A stretch of DNA of 25,706 nucleotides from a virus. The stretch spans positions 1-25,706 of the IMG/VR virus record IMGVR_UViG_3300020433_000043; one strand, 5' to 3'. Position numbers and translations under genes: made by a program. The notes under the pieces are model-generated. The model was not told the origin of the DNA and did not search any database. It saw only the letters and a list, made by a program, of their open reading frames with translations. Below, in pieces: positions 1-7,476 of the stretch. Position 1 is the first letter of the stretch. The number at the start of each line of letters is the position of its first letter.

Positions 1-3000
1 TCCAGTTGATAATGCATTTTTAACAGTTGTGATTGCATTCGCAGAGTCTAAGTCAAAGACACCAGTTGAACTATTATATGCAAGACCATTTCTACCAGAG
101 ATATTACTTCTTGCAAGTGTAATTAAATCTGCAGAGTCTACATTTAAATTACCTGCTCTTATAGTACCACTTGTAATAATATCGGAATTAAATGTTGCCT
201 TACCTGCATCAGACATATCTAGAGTCAATGCAGTTATACCAGAACCACCGTCATCTCCTTTAAATATAATATCTTTGTCTTGAACTTTTGACTCTATAAC
301 AAAATCACTAGAACTATTCGTTAATTCTGCAAACTGAGTACCACCGTCAGAAAGTTTTATAACACCACCGTCTGCATCAAGAATTATGTTTGCAGGCATA
401 TCAAAGGTCATATCACCAGATGTTCTGGACAAGTCACCTTGTAATTCTACACCACTATTGGTAATTTTCATTCGAGTTTGGTCAAGTGCTGGGTTTCCAT
501 TACCCGCAACAAAATTTAATCCCGCAAAGTTAGAACCAGTTCTATCATCAAACTTGAGTTTAATTGGGTTTGTATCTGCAACTATACGGAATGAATGACC
601 CGCACTATAGTCTAAGAAATATGCATCACCTTTAACTGCAAGAGCATCAGTACTTAGTGAACCTTCACTAGTATTGTTAAACATATTAACACCAAGTTTG
701 ACGGAATTAGTTTGGTTTGTGATATTAATTGAATTGTCTGCAGTTGTACCAGAAGGATTAATTTGATTACTATCAACGGTGAACATTGGAGTAATTATCT
801 TAGGAGTTTGAATTGCACTTGAGAATACTGCACTATCTCCAGTTAAAATTCTAATGTCTGCACTGTCCGCATCAACTTGTGATAAAGTTATTTGTGATGT
901 TGCAAGATTAGTAATCGTTGCCGAGTCTAAAGTTGCATTTGTTCCAGTTATTTGTGATGTTGCAAGATTAGTAATCGTTGCAGAGTCCATAAATGCAGAG
1001 TCAGTATTAATAAAGTCAGTTGAAAGTTGTCTTATATCTCCTGAGTCTGCAGAAAAACCATTTGCAACTGCAAGACTTGTGAGTGTTCCAACTGCGGTAA
1101 TGTTAGGTTGGTTTGCAGTTAAAACAGTACCTGTTAAATTACCTGTAACATTACCTTCTACCGTATCTAATACTAGAGTACCTTTACTATATGATGCATC
1201 TGCTTCATTAATCGCACCACTTGGATTTGAATCGTATTCGTCTATTAGTTTCCATTTGTTATCTGAGACATCGTAATAAATACCAACGTAAGTAAACCCT
1301 ACACCTGAACTACCAGTATTTCTGTTTGAGAAGAAACCTGTATCTACATTGATTGGACCTGCAGTACCAGACCATCTTGCGCCTGAGTCGTGACCTGTAG
1401 TTGATGCAAAGTTAATTGAGATATTATCTGTAGAGTGTATCATTTGAGCAGAACCAGTAATTGGTTGCTTAGTTAATACTGGTGAAGAGAATGTGCTATC
1501 TGCCCCAAACGCAACTTCAAATGTATCTACACCACCTGCACCAGTTCCAACACCGTCAATTCTAACATAGTAGTTTTGGTTTGCAGTACCTGTAAAGAAT
1601 CCAGAATAGAACGCATCATCTAATCCTGTACCCGAGAACGTTGTGCCTGCTTCACCAATTGCATTACCTTCGTTCAATCTGAACATCGGAGTACCAGCAG
1701 TTAAGTCTGCAGATGATACCGAAGTTGTTGACCCTAGAACTGTTAAGTTTCCGTCTACTTGTAAATTTGAACCTACATGTGCAGAAGTTCTTACTCTAAA
1801 CGATTTTACTGAGTGGTTTTGTTGATTGACTAATAATATTCCGTCAGTTGCAGATGATACTACCCACCCCAAACACATTGGATAGTTTGGATATAATGGC
1901 GATGAATTTTGTACTAACCCTGGCCCTAAACCTACAAAGAAGTTATCATTTGCACTTAAGGCAGATGTATCTACACCACTTAATTGACCTGAAATAATAC
2001 AATAACCATATGCACCATTTGGTATATCTGATGCGGCAAGACCTTGGGCGTTGTATGCATTTTCATCTGTCGCATCTGCAAGTCCTACTGTTGGAACATC
2101 TACATCACCCGCAGTATAATTACCACTAAAGTAAAGTGGTTTACCTTTTAGAATTGTTGCACCAGTATTATTATAAACTTTTTGGTGTTCTTCTAAACCT
2201 ATTTCATGAATAACGTCACTGTCATCTGAATAATATGCAAGAGATTTAAATTTTTTGTCGTACCATACTCTACCTTCTTGATAAGGAGAAGAGTCTAAAA
2301 TATTATTATCAAAATCAATTACTGTTGCAGACGTACTATCTAAATTAGTTATACCTGTGACTCTTAAATTACCTATATCTGCAGAATCGATTGTTGCTTG
2401 TGAACCAGTAAATTGAGTATTCGCAATGTTTGTGATAGTTGCACTATCTCCAACTTGTGTAGTATTTGTAATCGCCTTCGCAGTTAACACGGAGTTTGCG
2501 ATGTTCGTTATGGTTGCACTATCAAAGGTTGCATTGTTACCCGTAAGAGTTGTGTTAGCAATATTTGTTATAGTTGCGGAGTCTCCTACTTGAGTTGTAT
2601 TAGTAATTGCTTTTGCAGTGAGAACATCATTCGCAATATTAGTTATCGTTGCACTGTCACCTACTAATGTAGTATTGGTAATGACTTTTGCAGTTAGAGT
2701 TGAGTTTGCGATATTAGTTATTGTTGCACTATCTCCAGTTGCACTATCAAAGTTGATTGCTTCTGTAGATAAGTGGTCTATGTCCGAACTATCGACATTT
2801 AGTTTTGTTATGGTTGCACTATCTAAAGTTGCTTGACTTCCAGTCAACTGAGTATTTGCAAGATTAGTGATTGTCGCACTATCGTTTGCACTTGATTTAT
2901 CTAATAGTTGATGCCATGCGCCACCGTGAGCAAAGTAACCTTTACCAGTAGCATGTACATGAGCAAACATACCATGATGCGAACTAGCACTCGGTAAATC

Positions 3001-5181
3001 TCCTTCTGTGCTAAAAACGTTAGCATAATAAAGTTTACCTGTTGTGACTAAATCGTTATTACCTAAAGCAATACCACCAATCGTTGCCGAATCAATAAAG
3101 GCACTATCTGCATTTATAAATTCTGTGCTAAATTGTCTAATATCAGAACTATCTGCATTAATTGTATTAATCGTGGCACTATCTGCAGTAACTTGCGATA
3201 AAGTTATTTGTGACGTAGATAAATTAGTTATAGTTGCACTATCACTTAATAATGCACGAACTCTTTGAATCGAAGTTGTAGAAGAATCTAGTAATCTATG
3301 CCATGCTCCGCCATGTGCAAAATAACCACCACCTGTTGCGTGAACATGTGCGAACATACCGTGGTGCGAGTTTGCATCTGGTAAATCTGATAAATTACTG
3401 AATACGTTTGCGTAGTAAAGTTTACCAGAAGTTATTATATCATTGTTACCAATTGCAACACCACCTATAGTCGCAGAGTCTCCTACTAAAGTTGTATTTG
3501 TAATTGTTTTTGCAGTTAAGTTTGAGTTTGCAATATTCGTTATTGTTGCGGAGTCTGTAAACAATTGGTCAGCATTTATATTTGCACTTGCAATATTAGT
3601 AATTGTAGCAGAGTCACCAGATGCCGAATCAAAATTAATAAATTCAGTTGATAATTGTCTGATATCAGAACTATCTACATTTAAATTTGTTACTGTCGCA
3701 CTATCTAAAGTTGCTTGACTTCCTGTTAATTGTGTGTTTGCAATGTTTGTTATTGTTGCCGAATCACCAGAAGACATTGAAAAATTAGCGGCAGATAAAT
3801 TCGTGACATGAGCAGAATCTATATTTGCGTTTGTAACAGTTAACTGTGTGGTTGCTAAGTTAGTTATAGTCGCAGAATCACCAAATGCAGAATCAAAGTT
3901 TACAAATTCTGTGCTTATCTGTCTAACATCTGAACTATCTACATTCAAAGTATTGATAGTGGCAGAGTCTACAGTTATTTGACTTGCAGTTAGTTGCGTA
4001 TTTGCTAAGTTTGTAATTGTTGCACTGTCACCGAATGCAGAATCAAAATTAATAAATTCAGTTGATAATTGTCTAATATCTGAACTATCTGCATTTAATT
4101 TAGTTATTGTCGCAGAATCAATCGTTGCTTGACTACCAGTAAACTGAGTGTTTGCTATATTTGTAAATGTAGCACTATCACCAGATGATGCTAACATATT
4201 AGTAATTGATAGATTACCTATTGTTGCAGAATCTATGTTTGCATTGGCACCAGTAATTAAGTTTGTGCTTGTAACATTTGTAGAGGTTGTATTATTTGCA
4301 GTAATTGTATTTGCAGTAATCGTATTACCAGTATGTACATTTGTTGCTAAATTAGTAATTGTACCTGAATCACCAACTAATTGTCCACCACGAATTAAAC
4401 CAAGTGTATAAAATGTTTCTGAAACAATTGTCCATCTATCATTTATTTCGTCCCAGATAAATAGTTTATTTTCAGAGTCACCACGTTCAATTGAAATACC
4501 ACCAACTTGTGTTGGAACACCTGTAGCATTAGAGTTAATTCGAATTACATTATCTGCAAGATTAATTTCTTCTGTGTTAACAGTTGTTGTTGTACCTTGA
4601 ACAATTAAGTTACCAGCAATTGTAACATCTCTGTGGAATGTTTCGTTTTCATCTGTTCTTGCTATATCTGAATCATTAAAAGTAAAAGTTGAAGTACCAC
4701 TATCATATGCAAGAATATCTGCATCTCCATTTACACTAATAAATTTTATGTTTTGCAGTAAAACATTTCCGTCTGAGTCTTTGACTTCTATTCCACCACC
4801 AGTGGATTTTATTGTTAAGTCTCCAAGATTTATGGTTGAACCACTAAGAAATAAATCTTTCCATTTCTTAGTAGATGAACCTAAGTCAAACGCACTATCA
4901 AGTTTAGGTATTAGACTCCCAGATATGGAGTCATTTGTAAAGTTTATTTGTAAAGTATCTGGATTACCACCACTATCAAAAGTAATAAAATGATTAGAGT
5001 CTCCCGTTAGTTGAACGGGTTCATAGTTTCCAGATGATTGGTTAAATGCTAAAAGAGTACCACTTGTTCTTCCACTAGTATTTACTCCACCCAAGTTGTT
5101 AATACCAAAACTACCCGCAGTTACGGTTTTAATTGGTGTACCGACTACTACTTTTTTTAACGTAATCTTATTGATTGCCAT
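1..5181 (-). CDS. Giant repeat-rich tail fibre protein (3' end beyond window)
   Basis: The frame is open without a stop for 1727 codons from ATG 5181 to the left edge; I read every codon line. The N-terminus is MAINKITLKKVVVGTPIKT, and AGGA lies 6 nt before the ATG. Residues about 30-260 resemble fibre shaft domains of marine T4-like phages (LDSAFDLGSSTKKWKDLFLS; GDVTIAGNLIVQGTTTTVN-like stretch; GISIERGDSENKLFIWDEIN). Residues about 264-947 are built from DSATITN repeats with two histidine boxes (605-634, 734-764). A module about 960-1070 (GRVWYDKKFKSLAYYSDDSD, then KVYNNTGATILKGKPLYFSG) and later shaft-like segments (GDMTFDMPANIILDADGG) follow. No enzyme motif was seen. The protein is likely a long fibre or host-recognition protein; the distal tip lies outside the window. 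It starts 8 nt after the BppU-like gene and probably shares its late promoter. Confidence 0.8.
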   Translation of the reverse strand, partial: MAINKITLKKVVVGTPIKTVTAGSFGINNLGGVNTSGRTSGTLLAFNQSSGNYEPVQLTGDSNHFITFDSGGNPDTLQINFTNDSISGSLIPKLDSAFDLGSSTKKWKDLFLSGSTINLGDLTIKSTGGGIEVKDSDGNVLLQNIKFISVNGDADILAYDSGTSTFTFNDSDIARTDENETFHRDVTIAGNLIVQGTTTTVNTEEINLADNVIRINSNATGVPTQVGGISIERGDSENKLFIWDEINDRWTIVSETFYTLGLIRGGQLVGDSGTITNLATNVHTGNTITANTITANNTTSTNVTSTNLITGANANIDSATIGNLSITNMLASSGDSATFTNIANTQFTGSQATIDSATITKLNADSSDIRQLSTEFINFDSAFGDSATITNLANTQLTASQITVDSATINTLNVDSSDVRQISTEFVNFDSAFGDSATITNLATTQLTVTNANIDSAHVTNLSAANFSMSSGDSATITNIANTQLTGSQATLDSATVTNLNVDSSDIRQLSTEFINFDSASGDSATITNIASANINADQLFTDSATITNIANSNLTAKTITNTTLVGDSATIGGVAIGNNDIITSGKLYYANVFSNLSDLPDANSHHGMFAHVHATGGGYFAHGGAWHRLLDSSTTSIQRVRALLSDSATITNLSTSQITLSQVTADSATINTINADSSDIRQFSTEFINADSAFIDSATIGGIALGNNDLVTTGKLYYANVFSTEGDLPSASSHHGMFAHVHATGKGYFAHGGAWHQLLDKSSANDSATITNLANTQLTGSQATLDSATITKLNVDSSDIDHLSTEAINFDSATGDSATITNIANSTLTAKVITNTTLVGDSATITNIANDVLTAKAITNTTQVGDSATITNIANTTLTGNNATFDSATITNIANSVLTAKAITNTTQVGDSATITNIANTQFTGSQATIDSADIGNLRVTGITNLDSTSATVIDFDNNILDSSPYQEGRVWYDKKFKSLAYYSDDSDVIHEIGLEEHQKVYNNTGATILKGKPLYFSGNYTAGDVDVPTVGLADATDENAYNAQGLAASDIPNGAYGYCIISGQLSGVDTSALSANDNFFVGLGPGLVQNSSPLYPNYPMCLGWVVSSATDGILLVNQQNHSVKSFRVRTSAHVGSNLQVDGNLTVLGSTTSVSSADLTAGTPMFRLNEGNAIGEAGTTFSGTGLDDAFYSGFFTGTANQNYYVRIDGVGTGAGGVDTFEVAFGADSTFSSPVLTKQPITGSAQMIHSTDNISINFASTTGHDSGARWSGTAGPINVDTGFFSNRNTGSSGVGFTYVGIYYDVSDNKWKLIDEYDSNPSGAINEADASYSKGTLVLDTVEGNVTGNLTGTVLTANQPNITAVGTLTSLAVANGFSADSGDIRQLSTDFINTDSAFMDSATITNLATSQITGTNATLDSATITNLATSQITLSQVDADSADIRILTGDSAVFSSAIQTPKIITPMFTVDSNQINPSGTTADNSINITNQTNSVKLGVNMFNNTSEGSLSTDALAVKGDAYFLDYSAGHSFRIVADTNPIKLKFDDRTGSNFAGLNFVAGNGNPALDQTRMKITNSGVELQGDLSRTSGDMTFDMPANIILDADGGVIKLSDGGTQFAELTNSSSDFVIESKVQDKDIIFKGDDGGSGITALTLDMSDAGKATFNSDIITSGTIRAGNLNVDSADLITLARSNISGRNGLAYNSSTGVFDLDSANAITTVKNALSTG
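886..981 (-). repeat. 36-bp perfect direct repeat, 60-bp period
   Basis: Positions 886-921 and 946-981 are identical over 36 bp. They encode two copies of a 20-residue unit (DSATITNLATSQITGTNATL and DSATITNLATSQITLSQVDA) near residues 1400-1440 of the giant fibre, far from the main repeat domain of the same family. Confidence 0.85.
2890..2982 (-). repeat. Histidine box copy 2 in giant fibre
   Basis: Codes residues 734-764: SHHGMFAHVHATGKGYFAHG followed by GAWHQLLDKSS. It is almost identical to copy 1, 129 residues away. The upstream segments also match (IGGVAIGNND / IGGIALGNND and KLYYANVFS in both), so the duplicated block is larger than the box. Confidence 0.8.
3280..3369 (-). repeat. Histidine box copy 1 in giant fibre
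   Basis: Codes residues 605-634: SHHGMFAHVHATGGGYFAHG followed by GAWHRLLDSS. Seven histidines fall within 26 residues. The same motif type (MFAHVHATG...YFAHAG) is familiar from marine T4-like phage fibre proteins. It could bind a metal, but this is inference. Confidence 0.8.
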
Positions 5182-5189
5182 TTAAAATC

Positions 5190-5564
5190 CTAATATGTTA
5201 CAGACGGACTTATTTCTGCTTGTCCTTCTGCAACTCTTTGTACTATTGTATTACCATCTGAATCTACAAAAGACACTTCGCAATCCCAAACATAACGACC
5301 TCTAGTAATCAAATTTTGTGATGAATCACTAGAAAGACTTAATGTGACAATACCCGATGTTGCAGGTGTTGGTATAATTGCATTAAATGTTACAGTATTT
5401 GGGTCATTGGCACTATCTTGATGTCTACGTTTCATCTTTGCCGCGGCAGAATAATTTGTTAAATCAAATGCAGTTCCGTCAGATTCTTTAGTCAGATGAA
5501 GTTCTATTGCCGTGTCAGTTCCTTGCGGTATAACTATGTCTTCGTAATTTTGTTGATGTGCCAT
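5190..5564 (-). CDS. BppU-like small structural protein (124 aa)
   Basis: A predicted all-beta protein of 124 residues. The DLTNYSAAAKMKRR segment (34-47), the GRYVWDCEV strand (89-97) and the closing VAEGQAEISP (111-120) follow the pattern of small tail proteins in marine T4-like phages that resemble the N-terminal beta-sandwich of the BppU baseplate upper protein family. That match is from memory of the pattern, not a search. It is probably a fibre-attachment or baseplate-periphery protein. It is the first gene of a two-gene unit with the giant fibre (8-nt gap) and lies 38 nt downstream of a TATAAATA late promoter. Only a weak ribosome site (GGA) precedes the ATG. Confidence 0.6.
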   Translation of the reverse strand: MAHQQNYEDIVIPQGTDTAIELHLTKESDGTAFDLTNYSAAAKMKRRHQDSANDPNTVTFNAIIPTPATSGIVTLSLSSDSSQNLITRGRYVWDCEVSFVDSDGNTIVQRVAEGQAEISPSVTY

Positions 5565-5581
5565 GAATTAGTCCATATAAG

Positions 5582-5648
5582 TAAAGTCTATTGTATATGC
5601 TTTATTTATATGAATTAAGATTTAAGACGAGTATTTATTTAGACTTTA
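5582..5648. repeat. 9-bp perfect inverted repeat flanking a late promoter
   Basis: TAAAGTCTA at 5582-5590 is the exact reverse complement of TAGACTTTA at 5640-5648. The 49-nt loop contains the TATAAATA element at 5603-5610 and the stop codon of the oxygenase-like gene. It is too widely spaced for a terminator hairpin. It may be chance in AT-rich DNA. Confidence 0.4.
5603..5610 (-). promoter_or_regulatory. T4-type late promoter TATAAATA for BppU-like gene and giant fibre
   Basis: An exact TATAAATA on the minus strand in the 70-nt gap after the accessory cassette, 38 nt before ATG 5564. It is the only one of the five copies followed by A rather than G. It would restart late transcription of virion genes downstream of the cassette. 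Confidence 0.65.
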
Positions 5649-6282
5649 TTTCTTCGATTACATCTTCTTGAATACCAAGAGACAGTTCTTCTCGATTAAA
5701 GATGTACGATACTGTTATGCGCCAGCAGTCAGTAGATGCAGTATGATAGACTAATTTGTGTGCAGGTTCATCGTATGCGCCAAAATAACTTGCTTTACAT
5801 TGCCAACCTGAAACATCTTGCATAACTATTTCTTCTTTTGTTTCACCATCAATATATTTAAAATATCCATCGCCTGTTTCAGACCAAGTAAAAACTAGAT
5901 TATATGCACTCGCATTTGCATTATTATGCCAACTTATATACCCGCCTGGTGGATACATAACACATAAAGCATTATTTTTAGTACATAATTTTTCTTGCAT
6001 TTCTGAATTAATTGTATTATAATATTGTATTGTTTCACTTGGTATAAAACTTGCAGTTTCATTTTGTGGTTTAAAATTGTAATAGTGACCACTTTCTGGA
6101 AATCCGTCATGTTTTCTACCCATACTTATAATGGTTTCTTTATGTGAGTCTCCAATAAAATGACTCCTATCTTTACTTCTACCCCATAATTTCCAATCAC
6201 GATTATTTCTATTATCATAAAACCATAAAAATTTATTTAATGATTCTAAAATATCTGTGTTGTTTATAGGTATATCAAGCAT
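5635..6282 (-). CDS. 2OG-Fe(II) oxygenase-like protein
   Basis: I chose the ATG at 6282 (215 aa) because GAGAAAG precedes it by 9 nt and it overlaps the upstream stop by 8 nt. An in-frame ATG at 6303 (222 aa) has no visible ribosome site. The second half looks like a double-stranded beta-helix oxygenase: MYPPGGYISWHNN (His119, Asn121 in the 215-aa numbering), LVFTWSETGDGYFKY, then KLVYHTASTDCWRITVSYIF with His180 and Arg188. The His...Arg spacing of 8 fits the distal iron His and the 2-oxoglutarate Arg of this superfamily. The usual HxD aspartate is Asn here. The substrate is unknown. It is the last gene of the cassette with the glycosyltransferase, so modification of a virion or surface component is an inference. 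Confidence 0.55.
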   Translation of the reverse strand: MLDIPINNTDILESLNKFLWFYDNRNNRDWKLWGRSKDRSHFIGDSHKETIISMGRKHDGFPESGHYYNFKPQNETASFIPSETIQYYNTINSEMQEKLCTKNNALCVMYPPGGYISWHNNANASAYNLVFTWSETGDGYFKYIDGETKEEIVMQDVSGWQCKASYFGAYDEPAHKLVYHTASTDCWRITVSYIFNREELSLGIQEDVIEEIKSK

Positions 6283-7003
6283 ATGGTTTATCTTTCTCAG
6301 CATATGAAGAATAATGTCTTATTACAATCGGGTCTTTTGGAAAAGCATTAAAAAATCTTTCGTAGTGTGGAAAATAATTCCAACGTAAATTATCTCTAAA
6401 ACCATCAACTTTTATGTTTTTGTATTTATCAACTTTGTTCAACAAATACCATAATGTAGTTTGGTCAAAATCCCATAACTCTTGCCATGGATTCATAGGT
6501 AAAGTTAATTCTCTAGAATATTGTTTTCGAAACAAGTCATTCCAATCATTCATAAAATCTTTTACAAGTGGATTTCTCATATCATAAAGACAAACACCAC
6601 CACAATAAGTATAATATTCTTTTACATTTTCGTATGTGAAAGAAGTAATTGCATAAACTTTTTTGTATTTTTCATCTAGTTTATGAAACATCATATCGTT
6701 ATTATTAAGTTCATCAAAAACAATTCCGATATCTTCGTGTTCTATCTCACTATCAGCATCAATATACATCGTAATGTCGTAGGGAGAATTTGCCATACCC
6801 CATAATTTGGCACGATAATGGTCATCACAAAAAATTAAATCATCTGCAACATATTCCCTACCATCTAGAAATTTTTCTTCGGTGACAAGACAACATCGTG
6901 CATCTGGATAATAATCTTTGATTGATTCGATGCAGTTGATTGCTAGTGAATAAAAATTAGGTTTTCTTGATGCTACTACTAAATATCCTTTACTCGGTTT
7001 CAT
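6275..7003 (-). CDS. GT-A fold glycosyltransferase, GT8-like (242 aa)
   Basis: The N-terminus KGYLVVASRKPNFYSLAINC looks like a Rossmann-type nucleotide-binding start. A DxD metal/nucleotide-sugar motif is at residues 82-84 within MYIDADSEIEHEDI. CGGVCLYD (134-141) and the DQTTLWYLL helix (180-188) follow, and the C-terminal RHYSSYAEKDKPY (229-241) resembles the GT8-type H...KP ending with a metal-ligand His. No membrane segment or signal peptide, so it should act in the cytoplasm. Donor and acceptor are unknown. It overlaps the upstream gene by 14 nt and the downstream oxygenase-like gene by 8 nt, which suggests translational coupling. It could modify host surface, phage DNA or a tail protein. 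Confidence 0.7.
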   Translation of the reverse strand: MKPSKGYLVVASRKPNFYSLAINCIESIKDYYPDARCCLVTEEKFLDGREYVADDLIFCDDHYRAKLWGMANSPYDITMYIDADSEIEHEDIGIVFDELNNNDMMFHKLDEKYKKVYAITSFTYENVKEYYTYCGGVCLYDMRNPLVKDFMNDWNDLFRKQYSRELTLPMNPWQELWDFDQTTLWYLLNKVDKYKNIKVDGFRDNLRWNYFPHYERFFNAFPKDPIVIRHYSSYAEKDKPYA

Positions 7004-7427
7004 TCTCTAACTTATCTTGTAGTATCATAATTGCGTATAAGTTAACTTCCGGTATTGATTTACTTCTACGTAATTTACTTTTAAGAATTCTATTTCTTGA
7101 TTCTTTTATTTCTTCTACTTCAAAAGTTTCAAGTTTATAATTAAATAGTTCTTCTAATTTTTGTGCTTTTCTCTTGTTTATTTCAAGTTGTCTTTGTTGC
7201 TCTTGTTCCTTAAACTTTTTATTTACTCTTCTATCTGTATTCACATCAATATGTTTTTCAGTTAGTGCTTCAACACATTCATCAAACAAAGGGTCACCAC
7301 GTTTTAATTTATGAACTTGACGAACATCTTTAAAACCTTCTTTATGTTCAGAAATACAATTTAATTGATTTTTTTCTGGCGTTTCCCAAAAAGCATCTTT
7401 TATCCAAGTTCTTTCAATATCTGCCAT
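6990..7427 (-). CDS. Hypothetical charged coiled-coil protein, first gene of accessory cassette (145 aa)
   Basis: I do not recognise this protein. It is soluble and highly charged. Residues about 65-115 are rich in Lys, Glu and Gln (VNKKFKEQEQQRQLEINKRK and onward) and should form a long helix or coiled coil, followed by a basic KSKLRRSKS patch (116-124) and an amphipathic C-terminal helix. The start has a strong AGGAG at 7436-7440, 8 nt before the ATG, directly downstream of a consensus sigma70 promoter. Its stop overlaps the glycosyltransferase start by 14 nt. It may be an adaptor for the two enzymes downstream; that rests only on position. Confidence 0.7.
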   Translation of the reverse strand: MADIERTWIKDAFWETPEKNQLNCISEHKEGFKDVRQVHKLKRGDPLFDECVEALTEKHIDVNTDRRVNKKFKEQEQQRQLEINKRKAQKLEELFNYKLETFEVEEIKESRNRILKSKLRRSKSIPEVNLYAIMILQDKLENETE

Positions 7428-7435
7428 TATTTATT

Positions 7436-7440
7436 CTCCT
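7436..7440 (-). promoter_or_regulatory. Strong ribosome binding site AGGAG
   Basis: AAGGAG on the minus strand, 8 nt upstream of ATG 7427. With the predicted transcription start near 7441 the leader would be only about 14 nt and would begin at the ribosome site. Confidence 0.7.
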
Positions 7441-7447
7441 TTTCGCT

Positions 7448-7476
7448 ATTATATATTATTTATTTAAAAATGTCAA
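7448..7476 (-). promoter_or_regulatory. Perfect sigma70-type promoter for the accessory cassette
   Basis: Minus strand: TTGACA at 7471-7476, exactly 17 nt spacer, TATAAT at 7448-7453. Both hexamers match the bacterial housekeeping consensus at the optimal spacing. The -35 box contains the TGA stop (7473-7475) of the upstream structural gene. A weaker late-like TTTAAATA (7461-7468) lies inside the spacer, so dual early/late use is possible. Confidence 0.8.

Larger units (their letters stand above)
2341..4390 (-). repeat. DSATITN repeat domain of the giant fibre
   Basis: At least 14 degenerate in-frame units begin (G)DSATITN(I/L)A. The fullest form is 50 residues: GDSATITNIANTQLTGSQ, then ATLDSATVTNLNVDSSDIRQ, then LSTEFINFDSAS. 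Full or near-full copies start near residues 345, 395 and 483. Shorter 20-25-residue units (ending LTAKAITNTTQV) cluster at residues about 830-940. On the plus strand this appears as recurrent GTTGCACTATC-like words. The repeats keep frame and vary in length, as expected for a modular fibre shaft that grows or shrinks by recombination. Confidence 0.85.

Noticed and set aside
854-1276. Plus-strand open frames antisense to fibre genes (also 2618-2836, 9532-9873, 9883-10245, 12146-12589)
   Set aside because: They lie wholly within repeat-rich minus-strand genes, arise from the repeat composition, and lack ribosome sites and recognisable domains. The minus-strand frames have clear families.
2341-4390. 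CRISPR-like direct repeats
   Set aside because: The repeats are in frame inside a continuous coding region, of unequal length and degenerate, with no unique spacers or cas genes.
5565-5634. Rho-independent terminator after the accessory cassette
   Set aside because: No compact GC-containing hairpin followed by a T run is visible; the 9-bp arms are separated by 49 nt.
7461-7468. Late promoter TTTAAATA for the cassette
   Set aside because: It differs from TATAAATA at one position and lies within the spacer of a perfect sigma70 promoter; kept only as a note there.
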